Source of the DNA: Lolium rigidum
Lineage: Eukaryota; Streptophyta; Magnoliopsida; Poales; Poaceae
Length of the DNA stretch: 64,000 nt
Direction of reading: 5' to 3'
Assembly (NCBI RefSeq): GCF_022539505.1
Contig: NC_061508.1
Coordinates: 267,970,736 to 268,034,735 of the forward strand
The notes under the pieces were generated by a model. It did not search any database and was not told the DNA's origin. It saw only the letters and a list, made by a program, of their open reading frames with translations. The first letter of the stretch is position 1. Every line of letters begins with the position of its first letter. A program made the position numbers and the translations under genes. This document shows, piece by piece, positions 24,848-36,394 of this stretch.

Positions 24848-27800
24848 ATGATCAGTGCCGATGATGCTTTTCTGAACGCTACGAATGGACTGTGCACGGT
24901 GCATGAGTGTTCAGAAAGCGAAGCGGTGGAAGAACCACCAAGCCCTGTACCAGATATTGAAAATACCGCCCGAGCTGCTCACGCCCACGGAACCACGCCC
25001 ACAACTGAAAATCAGGGATGGAACAGAAGGTATGCTGAAGAAGTTTTTGTGTGAACTTTTATGTAAGATGAGACGCAAAAACTGGTGTGCACCAGGTAGC
25101 ATAGCATGGAAGAATTATTTAAAAAAACTTTTTCGCGTGTATGTCGAGTATGTTAAACATATGGTGCAAATTTACTGTCGTAGCAGGCCTCGGCACGGAA
25201 AAATGCCTGATGAGCGGGGGGTCACACCGGACCGCGTGTCAGCGCTGGAGAAAGCATTTAGAGGATTTGCTGACCGTGGGGCAAATGCGGTGGTGCTGCC
25301 ATCTGTAGGCCTGACATTCGATTCTATCGGAGAAGCTTATGACTTTTACAACTTGTATTCCTGGGAGGTTGGATTTGGTATAAGGTATGGCAAAAGCAGG
25401 AGCAATGTGAAGGGCACGAGGTCAATGCAGGAACTGCTCTGCGTTTGTTCGGTGAGTTATGTTCTGTACATGTTGATGGGTTGAACACGATGTTCATTTC
25501 TCTTCCATATCTATGTACCTGAATCGTATGAAACTGCAGGGCAAGCCAAAGAATGAAAATACTACATCTAGCCGGTGCCAGTGTCCGGCGCTTGTCAGGC
25601 TCCTAAGGACAGTTGACCAAGGTTGGTTTATATGTGAGTACAGGGGGACGCACAACCACAGGTTGTTGAGCACATGCGCGGAGAAACTGCACTTCCCTTC
25701 GCACAGACACATTGACAAGTACACACGAGATTTGGTCGCTCAGCTCCGTGCGAACAATGTTAACCTTAGCAAGGTGTACAGCATAATAGGAACCTTTTTT
25801 GGAAAGCTCGAGAATGTCCCGTTCACGAAGAGGTGCCTGAAGACGCTGTGTGGTAAGATCAGTCAAGAACAGGCAGATGACGATGTCAAGAAAACCATGG
25901 AGATGTTCTCGGAGTTGAAGGCAAGTGACAGCGAGTTCACGTACCAGGTACAAGTTGATGATGAGAGTAGGATACGTACCCTGATATGGACCAACGGACG
26001 GAGCAAGCTTCAGTACCACCATTTTGGTGATGTCGTCACATTTGACACGACTTACAAAACAAACTTGTATGATATGCCATTTGGGCTCTTTGTTGGTGTC
26101 AACAACCATTTCCAGAGTGTGATATATGCTGGGGTTTTGATGCGGGACGAGACAGTTCAGAGCTTCGAGTGGGTCTTCCGTGAATTTATTAGGTTGATGG
26201 GTGGGAAAGCGCCAATAACAATCTTGACAGGTATTTTTAGCCTTGTTCTCTCTATTCTCTATGCTCAGATTGGTTAACTGTACATGCAACAGCGAAATTC
26301 AACTGACTACACGTGTCTCGAATGTCGTCTTGCAGACCAGGCAAGAGCTATGGAACTTGCAATTAGCAGTGTAATGCCGGATGCTACCCATCGTTGGTGC
26401 AAATGGCATGTGCTTCGGAAAGCTAAGGAGTCGCTTGGCACCCACTACAGCAAGAAATCAAACTTCAGGCTGGATTTCCACAACCTTGTTGATGAGATGC
26501 TGACAGTGGAGGAGTTTGAGTCTGGGTGGAAGGAGATCATGGAGAGGTATGGGTTGGCAGGCAATACATTTCTAATACAGGCTTATGAGGTCAGACACAA
26601 GTGGGCAAAGCCATATTTCAGCGGCAAGTTTTGTGCAAAACAGACAAGCACTCAACGAAGCGAGAGCGCAAACCACATGCTTAAAAGTTATGTGCCACCT
26701 GCTTGTCCGATGAATATTTTTGTTAAGCAATACGGGAAACTGCAGTACGACCGCGAGCAGGAGGAGGGATTTCAAGAGAAGAGGACAAGGCTGGTGAGGG
26801 TGTTGTATGTAATCCCGACTAACATAATGACTACTGTAAATAACTAAGCTTTTGTTGTTACAGGGTGGCGCTGTCATAAAGTCCAATCTACCAATTGAGA
26901 GGCATGCCAGCAAGGTGTACACACGCACGATGTTCGAGATGTTCGGTAGAGTCTTATTTGTTGCCGGCTCGTACGAGGTAGAGGAGGTCGAACCTAAGAA
27001 GAAATATGTAGCCGCGCACATCAATCCAGATGCAATGAAAGAATGGTACAAGAGCAGGTTTGTTGTCGAGGTGCATGAGGATTGCTCGTATTTTGTGTGT
27101 GAGTGCGGAAGATTTGAGCATATGGGCATGATCTGCTGTCACATTCTAAAGGTGATTAAACTGCAGGTTTTCGCGTCCATACAAACGGTCCACGGATAAT
27201 ATACTAAGTTTGCTTTTTCATAAACAGGTCATGATTTTCCTGCGGATCCGCGCAATACCACCATTGCACATTGTAAAGAGGTGGACGGTTGACGCTAGGG
27301 ACATATTACCCGATCACATTAAACATTATCAGAAGGACATGGGTCCGCCCGAAGCCTCTACCTTCAGACACTCTGCTATGTATATAACCGCACTGGAGTT
27401 GGTGCACATGGGGGACAGCAACCCGGATTCTTTCGAGTGCGTCATGACAGGTCTGTGTGAGCTCAAAGCAAAAGCTGCATCGCTATGCGAGGAGAAGGAT
27501 GGGAAGAGCATGGTGGAGAAGTCGAAAGAGGCATCAGGAAGCATTACTGCTTCACTAGACTCCATGCAATCAAGGTTGTCTAGCAAGAAAGCGAAGGTAG
27601 TGACATCCCGTAAATCAGCCCAGGTGTGCTCTGGGGATGGTTCTTTTGTGCAAGGAGGAGGGTGCAGTGTGCTTGTAGAAGAAGACAATGGAGAGGTGTC
27701 ATCTACACTCGGAGCTGGCCTGCTGTTACCACCCGAAAGGAGGCTGAAGCGGGGGCATCCAAGCACCGCCAGAGACAAGCCGCCTTATGAGACAACAGGA

Positions 27801-27995
27801 AAAAGGTCGAGGTTCTGTAGTATTTGTCGAGGCAAGGGGCACAAGAGCACGACCTGCCCAGAGAGGGGAGACACTCCGGTGAAACCAAGGAAAGAAGCGC
27901 AGTGCAGCAATTGTGGGATCACAGGCCACAGGAAGACTAGTTGCTCGAAGCCACTCTTCAGTTTAGTGGCAGGGGTTGCACACATGACGGGGTAG
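24848..27995 (+). CDS. FAR1-related sequence (FRS) protein, six exons
   Basis: Related to FHY3/FAR1, transcription factors derived from Mutator-like transposases that act in the nucleus, classically in light signalling. Exons: 24848-25029, 25187-25451, 25540-26230, 26336-26793, 26864-27151, 27228-27995; all introns GT-AG, phases consistent, 2652 nt, 883 aa. Domains: an acidic N-terminal segment; FAR1-type DNA-binding domain about aa 100-195 (FYNLYSWEVGFGIRYGKSR, paired Cys, THNH); MULE transposase domain with D318 in TFDTTYKTN and D380 in LTDQARAM; the HRWCKWH motif; a SWIM zinc finger ending CECG...CCHILK at aa 628; then two CCHC zinc knuckles (C825-C838 and C854-C867). No stop or frameshift. 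The exon 1 join is inferred from phase and splice sites. It could instead be the transposase of a still-mobile MULE, although no TIR pair was found around it. Confidence 0.88.
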
Positions 27996-28693
27996 CCATC
28001 TATAATGAATAATTCTTTTCATATGTTTATTTGTGTTGTGCAAGAAAGATCAAAATAAAGCTGTGTAAAAAATTATGGTATCTGGATTCATATTCCCATG
28101 GATTGTTATCGACATTTTTTTCTGTTGCATTAAGTGTATGTAGAGGCCATCATTGATTGTGTGATAGCAATTTGAATTTTGAATTTGGCAAGAACAGTAT
28201 CACAGCTGGTGCGAGACCGAACAGCTGGGGACGGCGGCGCTATAGTTTTGAGCTTTGCCTGCTGCGAGATCGGCAATGGCGGCAGGGTGTGGAGAGGGGA
28301 GGGGTGCAGACGAAGGCAGCATAAAAAAACAAACGGAGTCCCGCGATTGATGAGGCCTGGTGCGGGGTTTCAACGCCGACGTCACCATGTGTGGGCCAGG
28401 TGCATTTAATGGGCTTCGATATACCGTGAAATACAGCCCCATACAGATTAAACAAGTCTCTGTATACGAAACGCGTACATATAGTGGGTGGTGCGACGAT
28501 GCATTCTGGACGGCGAGATACGGGGGGACGGAGCCCCTGTGTGCTCCATCGCAATTCTCCTGAGGCATGACTATATTGTCACAGCCACACTTACCCATCA
28601 AACACATTGCTAATGTTTCGATAGAGTGACTGTTCAGAGGATTCAGTAGAGAGCTAAGGCTGGCGTGCACGACAGCATGCTGCATGCATGAGC
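27996..28693. other. 3' flank of the FRS gene
   Basis: No gene recognised. The first few hundred bases may be 3' UTR. A segment at 28402-28450 resembles 24129-24180 in the upstream flank. Confidence 0.4.
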
Positions 28694-28696
28694 TGA

Positions 28697-29069
28697 GAGC
28701 ATCTCCACTCGTCTCCCCACAGAGCTCCCCACGGCCACTTTTTTTCATCCGGACGGCGAAAAACGGCCCAGTCAGGCCCCCGGTTCCTCGTTTTGGTCCG
28801 GATTTGAGCCTATTTTCGTCCGGACTCCCCATGCCATCCTCGGTTTCCCGGGGTCTCCCGGGGACTCCGGATGAAGCTAAACCAACCGCCCACGCCCACG
28901 TGTCTCCTCTTTCGTCCGGATTCCCCGAGCCATCCTCTTTTCCCCGAGAAACGCCGCTTGGGGAGCACACGACTGGGAAACTACTCCTCCCCACGCCAAA
29001 TCTTCCTCCAATCCGGACGAAAATTTCGCCGGATTTGGACGTGGGGAGCGCCAACGAGTGGGGATGCTC
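28697..29069. mobile_element. PIF/Harbinger-type MITE
   Basis: 373 bp with ends GAGCATCTCCACTCG and CGAGTGGGGATGCTC, and TGA on both flanks (28694-28696 and 29070-29072). The interior is GC-rich with CCGGA repeats. Frames crossing it on both strands are compositional. Confidence 0.88.
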
Positions 29070-29455
29070 TGAGCTGAACAGCCTGAACTGAAGAAATCCA
29101 CCATATAAAAAACTTGGAAACCTCTTGTTGGCTTGTTGCTGCCCGGACCCATACATAGCTGCCACGGATCTACCCACTAGATTTTGCTGACCTCATTTCT
29201 GTCCACACCTTCCCAGCGCTGCATCCCTTGAACTGCCGCGGAGAAAGTAGCCCATTCTTCCTTACCGATTTGTATATTCCGATGCCCTCCCGCGGATGAA
29301 TGGTGAAGGAGCCTACAACAGTTCCCCATCCTCTCCGTTGCGTAGATAGCTGGGAATAAATGATTGAAAATTGCAATTTTATATGCTGTGGAGTTTGTGG
29401 ACGAGAGTGGATGGAGAATTCGACAGACAATTGCCAGTTAACCGGTGACTACTTA
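29070..29455. other. No supported gene
   Basis: Spacer between two TIR elements; nothing recognised. Confidence 0.4.
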
Positions 29456-29458
29456 TCA

Positions 29459-30824
29459 GGGCATCTCCAACCGGTTGACCCAAACGGACGCGCTGAGCCG
29501 TCCGTTTTGGGCCGTTTGGGTGGTCGCCCGAACACGCGGACAGCGGCCCGCGTCCGCGTGTCCGTTTGGGTCGCGCGCTGCGCCCAACGCGCGGACGCAT
29601 CGCAAATTGGAGAAACACGAAAACAAAATGAAAATGGCAAATTTAAACGATATTTGATTAAACATATGCCCTATTTTGGGCAAATTTATACATAGCCCTA
29701 TTTTGGGCAAATAACTAACAAAAGAAGCCCCTATATGGGCTTTTAAATTTAAACTAAACCCTCTATTAGGGTTTGGTCGGCGGCGCGGTGGCCGCCGGTG
29801 CGCCGCCTAGCCCCTGTGGGCGTCGTCGGCGTCGTCGTCGTCGTGGACGACGTCCCCGGGCGGCGAGGCACTGTTGTGGCTCGACCGCGCCGGGGACTCC
29901 GGCCACGGAGACCACGGGGCCTCCTCCCAGGCCGAGTGGGGGTCCGGAGCGACCCGAGGATGCGGCGGCGCAAGGAGCGGCGCCTCCTCCCCGAGGCGCT
30001 CGCCGCCTCTCCGCCGGGCGCGGCGCCCGGCCTCCCGGCGTCGCCGCTCCTCGCGCGGCGCCGGCCTCTCCGCCGCCGCCGCTCCTCGCAGCGCTCCTCA
30101 TCGGCGCGGCGCCTGGCCTCCTCCCGCCGCGCCGCTTCCTCCTCCTCCCGTCGCGCCTAGCGGGCCTGGGCGTAGAGCTCCCAGAGCTCCGCTTCCTCCT
30201 CCGCCAGACGCGCCGCCTCCTCCATCTCGGACGTTCGAATGGCCGCCTGGAGGTGTGGCCATTTCTCGTCCTCCTCCGCCGCCGAGATGAGCAGCGCGGC
30301 GCGGAGGTCCGGGTCCTCCTCCGAGGACTCGGGCTTGGGCTCGAGCAGCAGCGGCGGCGGTTGCGGCAATGCCGCGCCGCCGCGGGCGGCCTCTCCGATG
30401 TGGAGGCCGCCTTGGTTTCCGCACGATGGCCGCAGCGCCGGTGGACGACGCCGGCTGCTGCTCGCCTCGTCGTCGTTGGCTCCGGCGAAAACTCGCTTCG
30501 GGGCCATGGCGGCGGTTTCGCTGCGGGAGTGGAGTGGGGACTGGAGTGGAGGGCCAGATCCCCTCCAGTCCCCATTTAATACCCCCCCGGGTCACCGACA
30601 GGTGGGCCCAAAGGAGACGAGGCGACGGACGCCCGGACGCGAGCGGACGGCGAGTGCCATCCGCGGCCATGCAAACCTAGCCCAGATTTGGGCCGGGTTT
30701 GCGTCGTTCCGGACGCCGCGGCCGTCCGCTTTTGCGGAGCGTCTCCGCGTTGGGCCGCGATTTTGTCCGACTCGACCCATCCGGACGCGCGGGCGCGGGA
30801 TGGGTCGCCCCGTTGGAGATGCCC
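29459..30824. mobile_element. PIF/Harbinger-type element carrying a cargo ORF
   Basis: 1366 bp with ends GGGCATCTCCAACCGG and CCGTTGGAGATGCCC, and TCA on both flanks (29456-29458 and 30825-30827). The ends are followed by CAAACGGACGCG-like subterminal motifs. The GC-rich middle encodes, on the minus strand, the ORF described next. There is no transposase, so it would move only with help. Confidence 0.85.
29749..30507 (-). pseudogene. Cargo ORF in the Harbinger-type element (acidic, Ala/Glu-rich)
   Basis: Begins MAPKRVFAGANDDEASSSRR and runs 116 codons to a TAG at 30157-30159. It includes ALLISAAEEDEKWPHLQAA and EEAARLAEEEAELWEL, which look like short amphipathic helices. The same frame stays open after the stop for about 135 more codons (Arg/Glu-rich, then Arg/Pro/Thr-rich). 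A later frameshift is likely because another frame reads a better-balanced SAWEEAPWSPWPESPARS. I know no function. Proteins of this style recur in grass transposon-linked annotations. Confidence 0.5.
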
Positions 30825-30827
30825 TCA

Positions 30828-32131
30828 CTCCTCTTGTTATGGATCAAAACTCTCCGTAGCATTTGTCGCCGTGAAAAAGAATTCAAGGCTCTAAGATATT
30901 TGTTGTAGTGCGTTGTTGGCATTGACAAGGATCACTTGGGCGACAATACAGGTGCCAAACATTTTATGACAAAACGTGGTGTGATGAAACAAATTTCAGG
31001 GGCACGTGTGGTCAAACAATGTACAATTCAACATATTAGAACATTTAATCCCTTCATTTCTTTATCTACATATATGTTTATGGGATCCTCCAAAACAAAG
31101 GTGGCTAGTACAAACCATACAAATGATAGCACACATTAGTAACGACATCCAGAAAACCAATGAAAGGTTAAGATAATTACACGTGGCCAACGAGGCATTG
31201 CCGGGGGACACAAATGGGCTGCCCACATTAGCAACCGATAATTGAAATGTCCATTTCCTGTACATTTGGTAACAATTAGAAATAAACAAGCGTTTTTTTA
31301 TTAAAGCCTCATCGGACAAGACATATGAATTTGTTGCTTGCCAACTTTGCTAACCGCCTAAATGCCCACATGTCCGTCCTAAGAAATTCCACTTTTCACC
31401 ATTGTTAGTCACTCCCAACCCTTGTCGCACAATCTATCCCCCTCTCACTATGTTCCCTCCCTCCTGAGGTTCGATGGGAAACCCCTCCGATGCCTTCCAG
31501 GACATCGCATCCACCTCGAGCAGTCTGCAATTGTGTGCACACAATGCATGTCACCACTCGTCGTGCTACACACGCAAACCATGCAGGCTCAACTCGTGAC
31601 TACATGGAGAACAATCGGAGGTGCTCTGCTCGGTCCCCACGCAAGCCTCCCCGATCTTTCCCTCTCCCTCATCGGAGGAGGTGGTCCAACCTAGAGGTCG
31701 GGTGCCTCCTCTTCCCGACTGCCTTCAAGCGCGAGGCCACCGAGTGTCGTCTCCGATAGGTGGCTAAGGACAAGGCCATTCCAAAATCCTCCGCCAATCA
31801 CCTAGGGGAACTCAATGAGGAGGCGTTGTTCTAGTTAGTGATTCGGGACACCATAGCCATCTTTATGCTCCTCGGCCCGAGCCAAGATCGAGAGGTGATG
31901 ATGGAGGAAGTGGAAAAGCTGGACTCGGAGGAGTCCTCCGGTGATGAGGCTATGGCCAGCAGTAGTAAGTGATTCCGCCTCACCTAAGGTCAACCCATAA
32001 ACCCTAATTTAGCTTAGATTTGATCTATATACTTAATTTTAGTCAACTCTATTTTTGGTTAGCTTAAGTTTTAGTTATTTCTTAATTTCTAGGCATTGTT
32101 TTTAATTTAGGTATAAAATTTCTTAATGTGC
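30828..32131 (+). pseudogene. Mostly featureless; degenerate acidic ORF at 31.7-31.98 kb
   Basis: On the plus strand between about 31740 and 31975 a frame with one stop reads LGELNEEALF, LVIRDTIAIFMLLGPSQDRE and SEESSGDEAMASSSK. It resembles the acidic cargo ORFs of neighbouring elements, but no TIR pair was found. The rest of the stretch shows nothing. Confidence 0.3.
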
Positions 32132-32133
32132 TA

Positions 32134-32387
32134 CTCCCTCCGTCACAAAATGTAAGGCGCCTAAAGATTAATTAAAAGTCAAATATCACTAATTTTGATC
32201 AAATATTTAGGAAAAATATCTTCATCTACAATATTGAATGGACACATTAAGAAAAACTTTATGATGAATCTATTGCTATTGATTTAGTATTTTAATTTTT
32301 ATATTTTTTGTATAAACTTGGTCAAACTTAAAAAGTTGACTTTTGACTAATCCTTAGACGCCTTACATTTTGGGTCAGAGGGGGACT
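32134..32387. mobile_element. Stowaway-like MITE
   Basis: Starts CTCCCTCCGTCACAAAATGT after TA. The right end carries the complement ACATTTTGGGTCAGAGGGGG, slightly degraded. AT-rich core, about 254 bp. Confidence 0.85.
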
Positions 32388-34211
32388 TATTTTAGTGTAG
32401 TTTCAAAATTTCCTCTGTCCAAGTTCTAAATTTTGCTCAATAATGCATTGTTGTAGTTTAATTCTTGGCTTGATCTCCTTAGGTTCTAGATTTTGCCTTG
32501 TAAGACATCATTTTAGTTTAGTTGTAAATTTTGTTTTTAGGTTTTAAAGTTTGCTTAAAAATGAATTACTTTGGTTTATTTTTTACTTTTACTCATGTTT
32601 AGTATAGATGGACTTTAGGTTGATTGCTTAGTGTGTTGCCATATCTGGTCACTTTGGATGCCATGTTAGGATATTTAGACTCATAATTCTTGTGTTATTC
32701 ACTATCTGCATTGTGTACCAGTTCTAGTGCATAGTTGCATTTATTAAGAGTAACTTTACGCTTGTGTTAAAAAAAACTTTACGCCTTTTAGGCTCTATTT
32801 GAGCCAATGTAACATGTATTTTTGTCACATTGACTCAGCTAGTGTAGAATACTTGTCTATGCTGCTCAAATAAAGAAAATACTCTTTGTTTGCATCGTTT
32901 ATTTGCATAACAAGATAATTTGACTGAATTTTTGGTGTTTACATGCTCGAATAGTTATAAATAATGTAATTCATTTGTATACTAGATGATTTTGTATTTG
33001 CATTTGACTACTATTGTCTAGTATGTAGATACCATCACTACTATGAAGTAGCACATAGTAGCTCTTAATTTTTGTTTGTTCTAGTATGTGGCATAGTGGA
33101 CTTGGTGTTGGCTCATAGGTCTAGATGTACCTATTATAAGAAATGCATGTTAAAATGTAAAAAAAATCCACAAAAGAGAATCCTGGCTATACATTCGGAT
33201 ATTCTATGTTAGCACACAAAAAATTACGGACAAAAGACATATTTTGTTGCCTATGTAAAAAAGGGCAAGAAAATGTCTCATAAAAAGCTATTTTGGAGCA
33301 CCAAAAAATTTATCTTTTGTTACATAGGCTAGAAAAAATATTTCATTAATTAATTAATGAAACTTCTGGTGGGAACATAAAATGTCTCGATGAGTGGATG
33401 TACACCCGTATTTTTTTTTTTAAAAAAAAGACATTTTAAAATAAGATTTTTGAGCTGTGGGTGCATCTACACATGTGAGCCAAAGTTACATAGTAGATTA
33501 ACAAACAGTGCAAATCTACTTAACCAACCGTTGATGGCTGTTTGGGTAGCACTCCTAGGCTAGTTTATCTAGGTCGTTCGTCTCGTTGTTGCCAGGGTTT
33601 TGCATGATTGTCCTTAATCAACCGTAGTCTTGTACAATTTCTTCTCAGTTTTTCTTATAAGCCATTTTCTTATCGGAAAAAAAAGCATTTTCTTGTTGAA
33701 ATCGCCGGAGCACGCTTCCCTAGTTGATGAGATTCGTCACGACACAGTGTAAACCTGTCTGCTGTAGTGATGCAATACCAGTATACCACCATCAAAACAG
33801 GGGGAATCTTCTCAATAAATCAAAAACCATGGACTATTTCTTTCAGGTGCCTGCGAAGTGGTCCAAGTGGAGTGTGGGCTCCCTGAGTAGCAGCAGTACT
33901 CTGTTGGCTGATGGTAATTCCAGCGTCTAGCCGATGAGCGAGCACCTGTCAACAGCAGCAGCCAGCCTTGAACAGAGATTCCAGCCTCATCTTTTGGCTG
34001 CCTAGCTTGATCATTTGCACCTGCTTGCACAGCTAGAGCAGCAGGGGTAGATGCAAATGGATGTCGAAAATCCAAGCAGATAAGTGTGCGTACATTGCTG
34101 ACAGGAAAAAAGATCAGAGTTTGTGTTCTTCAAAAGCCACACTAAATTCTCTATCTCTCTCTCTCCTTGGTTTCTTGTGGTGTTCCTCTGCTGGATGAAA
34201 ATCATGCACGC
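32388..34211. other. No supported gene
   Basis: Long AT-rich, T-biased region with many stops. A T-run facing an A-run near 33412-33430 could form a small hairpin. Nothing else seen. Confidence 0.45.
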
Positions 34212-34660
34212 TGAGGGCATCTCCAGCGGCGCGCAGCGACCGTTTGCGTCCGCTTTGGTCGTAAATCCCGTCTGGCCGTCTGGCACCCTCTCCAGCGGCA
34301 CGACGCAAAGTGACCGGGCCGTCCGCGGAGACGCAAACCTGGCCCAAATATGCGCCAGGTTTGCGTCTCGGCGGACGCTGCGCGGACGCGCAAAGTGTCC
34401 GCTGCGGTCTCCACCGGGCCCGCCCGGCGGCGAGCCTGCATGGAGGTCATCGCTTCCGCGGCCATCGCTTCCGCGGTCGGCGCTTCCGCGTCGCGCCGCC
34501 ATGAATGCCGCAGCTTCTGTTCGCGCGTGCACCGGCGGGCGGCGGCCGGGCTTCGCGTCGCCTTCAATGGCATCGTATCCCGTGCGCGGCCGCCCTTAAA
34601 GTCCGGCGGCCGCGTTGCTCCTTCGCCCACGGCTCCACTCGCACCACAACCGCCGGCTGC

Positions 34661-35703
34661 GCCATGGGGAAGAAGAACGACTTCGAGGCCTCCGGCGGCG
34701 GCAGGCAAGAAGGTGCCGCTCCCCGTCACGGTGGGGAGGCTCATGCACGGCGGATGGGTGCCGTGCGACGCCCTGGTCCGGCGTGCGGCTGCCCGGTGGC
34801 CGGCGGCTCGGCCGCCGCCGGGTGCCCATCCCTCCGAGCACTGCGCGCGAGCCCGAGCGGACCAAGGAGATCCGGCGCGAGAGGCGATATCCGCCGGCGG
34901 ACCTCCGCGCCGATCCGGCGTACGCCATCGACTCGGAGAGTTGGCGTACGTACCGTCCACGGAGACGGACAGCAGACGAAGGGCTGGCTTCATGGGCGAC
35001 AGGGATTATCCCTTCGGCCCTGCACCGCCGGCTCGTCGTCAGCAGGCGCCGACGCGACGTGAGCAGCCGCAGCAGAACGGCCGCGAGGACGAGGATGACG
35101 AGGACGAAGCCTACGCCGTGTACGACGACGACGACGACTACATCGAGGCGCTCGCGTACCATAGCGAGGAGGTGAAGGACGACAACGACGACTATGTCGG
35201 CCTCGTCTTCCACGAATGGCAGCAGGCCATGGCGGAGGGCCGGAACTTGGAGTTCCCCGACAACATGACGGACGACGAGATGGCCAAGCTCGGCCTCCTC
35301 GTCTCCGAGTACGACGCGCCTGTGCGGCCGCGCGTTGCCCGCTACGCCACCGGCTGTCATGCCGCCGGGCCCGTCCGCGGATGAAGCCCTTCGACGAGCG
35401 CTCCTGGACTCGGCGGCGCCTCCTCCACCGCCGCCACGGCCTTGGGCGCCTCCTCCACCGCCGCCACGGCCTTGGGCGCCTCCCCCACCGCCGCCACGGC
35501 CCTTATGGGCCGGGCTCCTCATCCGCCGCCACCGCAGCCACCGGGCGCCTCCACCGCCGCCTCGGCCGCGGCCTCCTCAACCTCGAGCACCGCGATCGCG
35601 CCCGGCGTACGCTCCCCGGATGGCAGCCGGCCGTGGGACATATCGGAGGTCATCGTGGCCGGACAGCGACGAGGAGCAGCACGGCCACGACAGCGACCAG
35701 TAG
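34661..35703 (+). pseudogene. Cargo ORF of the 34.2-kb element, frameshifted
   Basis: Starts near an ATG at 34664 (GCCATGGGG). The meaningful reading moves between three plus-strand frames: KKVPLPVTVGRLMHGGWVPC, then RYPPADLRADPAYAIDSESW, then MGDRDYPFGPAPPARRQQ with an Asp/Glu block and EWQQAMAEGRNLEFPDNM, and finally DEALRRALLDSAAPPPPPPR with a Pro-rich repeat and the end DSDEEQHGHDSDQ. At least three frameshifts separate these, one near 35360. This fits a known type of grass transposon-associated hypothetical protein. No biochemical role is known to me. Confidence 0.55.
35416..35505 (+). repeat. 30-bp minisatellite, three units
   Basis: The unit CGCCTCCTCCACCGCCGCCA plus CGGCCTTGGG is repeated three times, the last slightly varied. 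In the ORF frame it encodes APPPPPPRPW, so the array lengthens the protein without shifting frame. Confidence 0.9.
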
Positions 35704-35927
35704 GCGTTTTAGGTTTTTTTTTATGTTTTCAAGTATGTAAGTTATGTTTCAGTTTTTGTAAATTATGTTTCAGTTCAAAAAAATGGTTCGTCCTAAAAAA
35801 AAATGCGTCGTGCCGCTGGAGCCACCTCCCGACGCAAACGGACGCGCGGTCGTTTTCGACCAAAAAGGCCGACGCAAACGGACGCGCGCGGACGCTAAAA
35901 TGCGTCGCGCCGCTGGAGATGCCGTGA

Positions 35928-36391
35928 TTGATCTTTGCATGTGTGTGTGCATCTGCACTGTGGCCTTCTGTTGCGTCCTCCCCCACCATCACCCTGCTGC
36001 CAAAGAGCATTTGGACACATCGCCTTGGCCTCACTGCCCTGCCATCGCCTGCATGTTTTGCTTGCCTGCATTTGCTCAAACAAGGCTGAAAGGTGAGCAC
36101 TCACTGGCGACCTGTTGCAGCTTAACCACAAGGGGGGTAGCAGTGACACTGTAGTAGCACACGAGAGCAAGTGGCACCTGCTCGTGTTTGAAAAGAAGAA
36201 TTGTTCCTTTGCTGCAACTGCCTGAAGCCACATGCATGGTGTATCCACAGTGTATGTGAGAGAACCAACGAATAATACACTTATACACATATAACTGTAT
36301 GATAGGTATGCTGTTGGCTAAGTTAACACACATTCAAGAGGTGATGCATTTTATATACTTCACAAAGAGACGAAATGTGCAATTTAGATGA
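35928..36391. other. No supported gene
   Basis: Spacer between two cargo-carrying elements; no motif recognised. Confidence 0.4.
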
Positions 36392-36394
36392 TTA

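Larger units (their letters stand above)
34215..35924. mobile_element. PIF/Harbinger-type element carrying a large cargo ORF
   Basis: 1710 bp. Left end GGGCATCTCCAGCGGC, right end GCCGCTGGAGATGCC plus one mismatched base, TGA on both flanks (34212-34214 and 35925-35927). Subterminal CAAACGGACGCG motifs match the element at 29459. It encodes the broken ORF below and no transposase. Confidence 0.85.

Noticed and set aside
25603..26289. Antisense frame across FRS exon 3
   Set aside because: Mirror of the real coding exon, which has the recognisable domains.
28200..29177. Minus-strand open frame of 325 codons after the FRS gene
   Set aside because: It runs through a MITE (28697-29069) and its flanks, has no motif and is explained by chance openness.
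29773..30579. Long overlapping open frames on both strands in the GC-rich middle of the 29.5-kb element (268-269 codons)
   Set aside because: Very GC-rich DNA keeps several frames open at once. The Arg/Ala/Pro/Gly-only composition and the better-balanced minus-strand ORF starting at 30507 make these shadows.
34202..35522. Antisense frames of 263 and 308 codons across the 34.2-kb element
   Set aside because: Antisense shadows of the plus-strand cargo ORF; Val/Ala/Arg-rich repeats reflect GAC/GTC codons read backwards.
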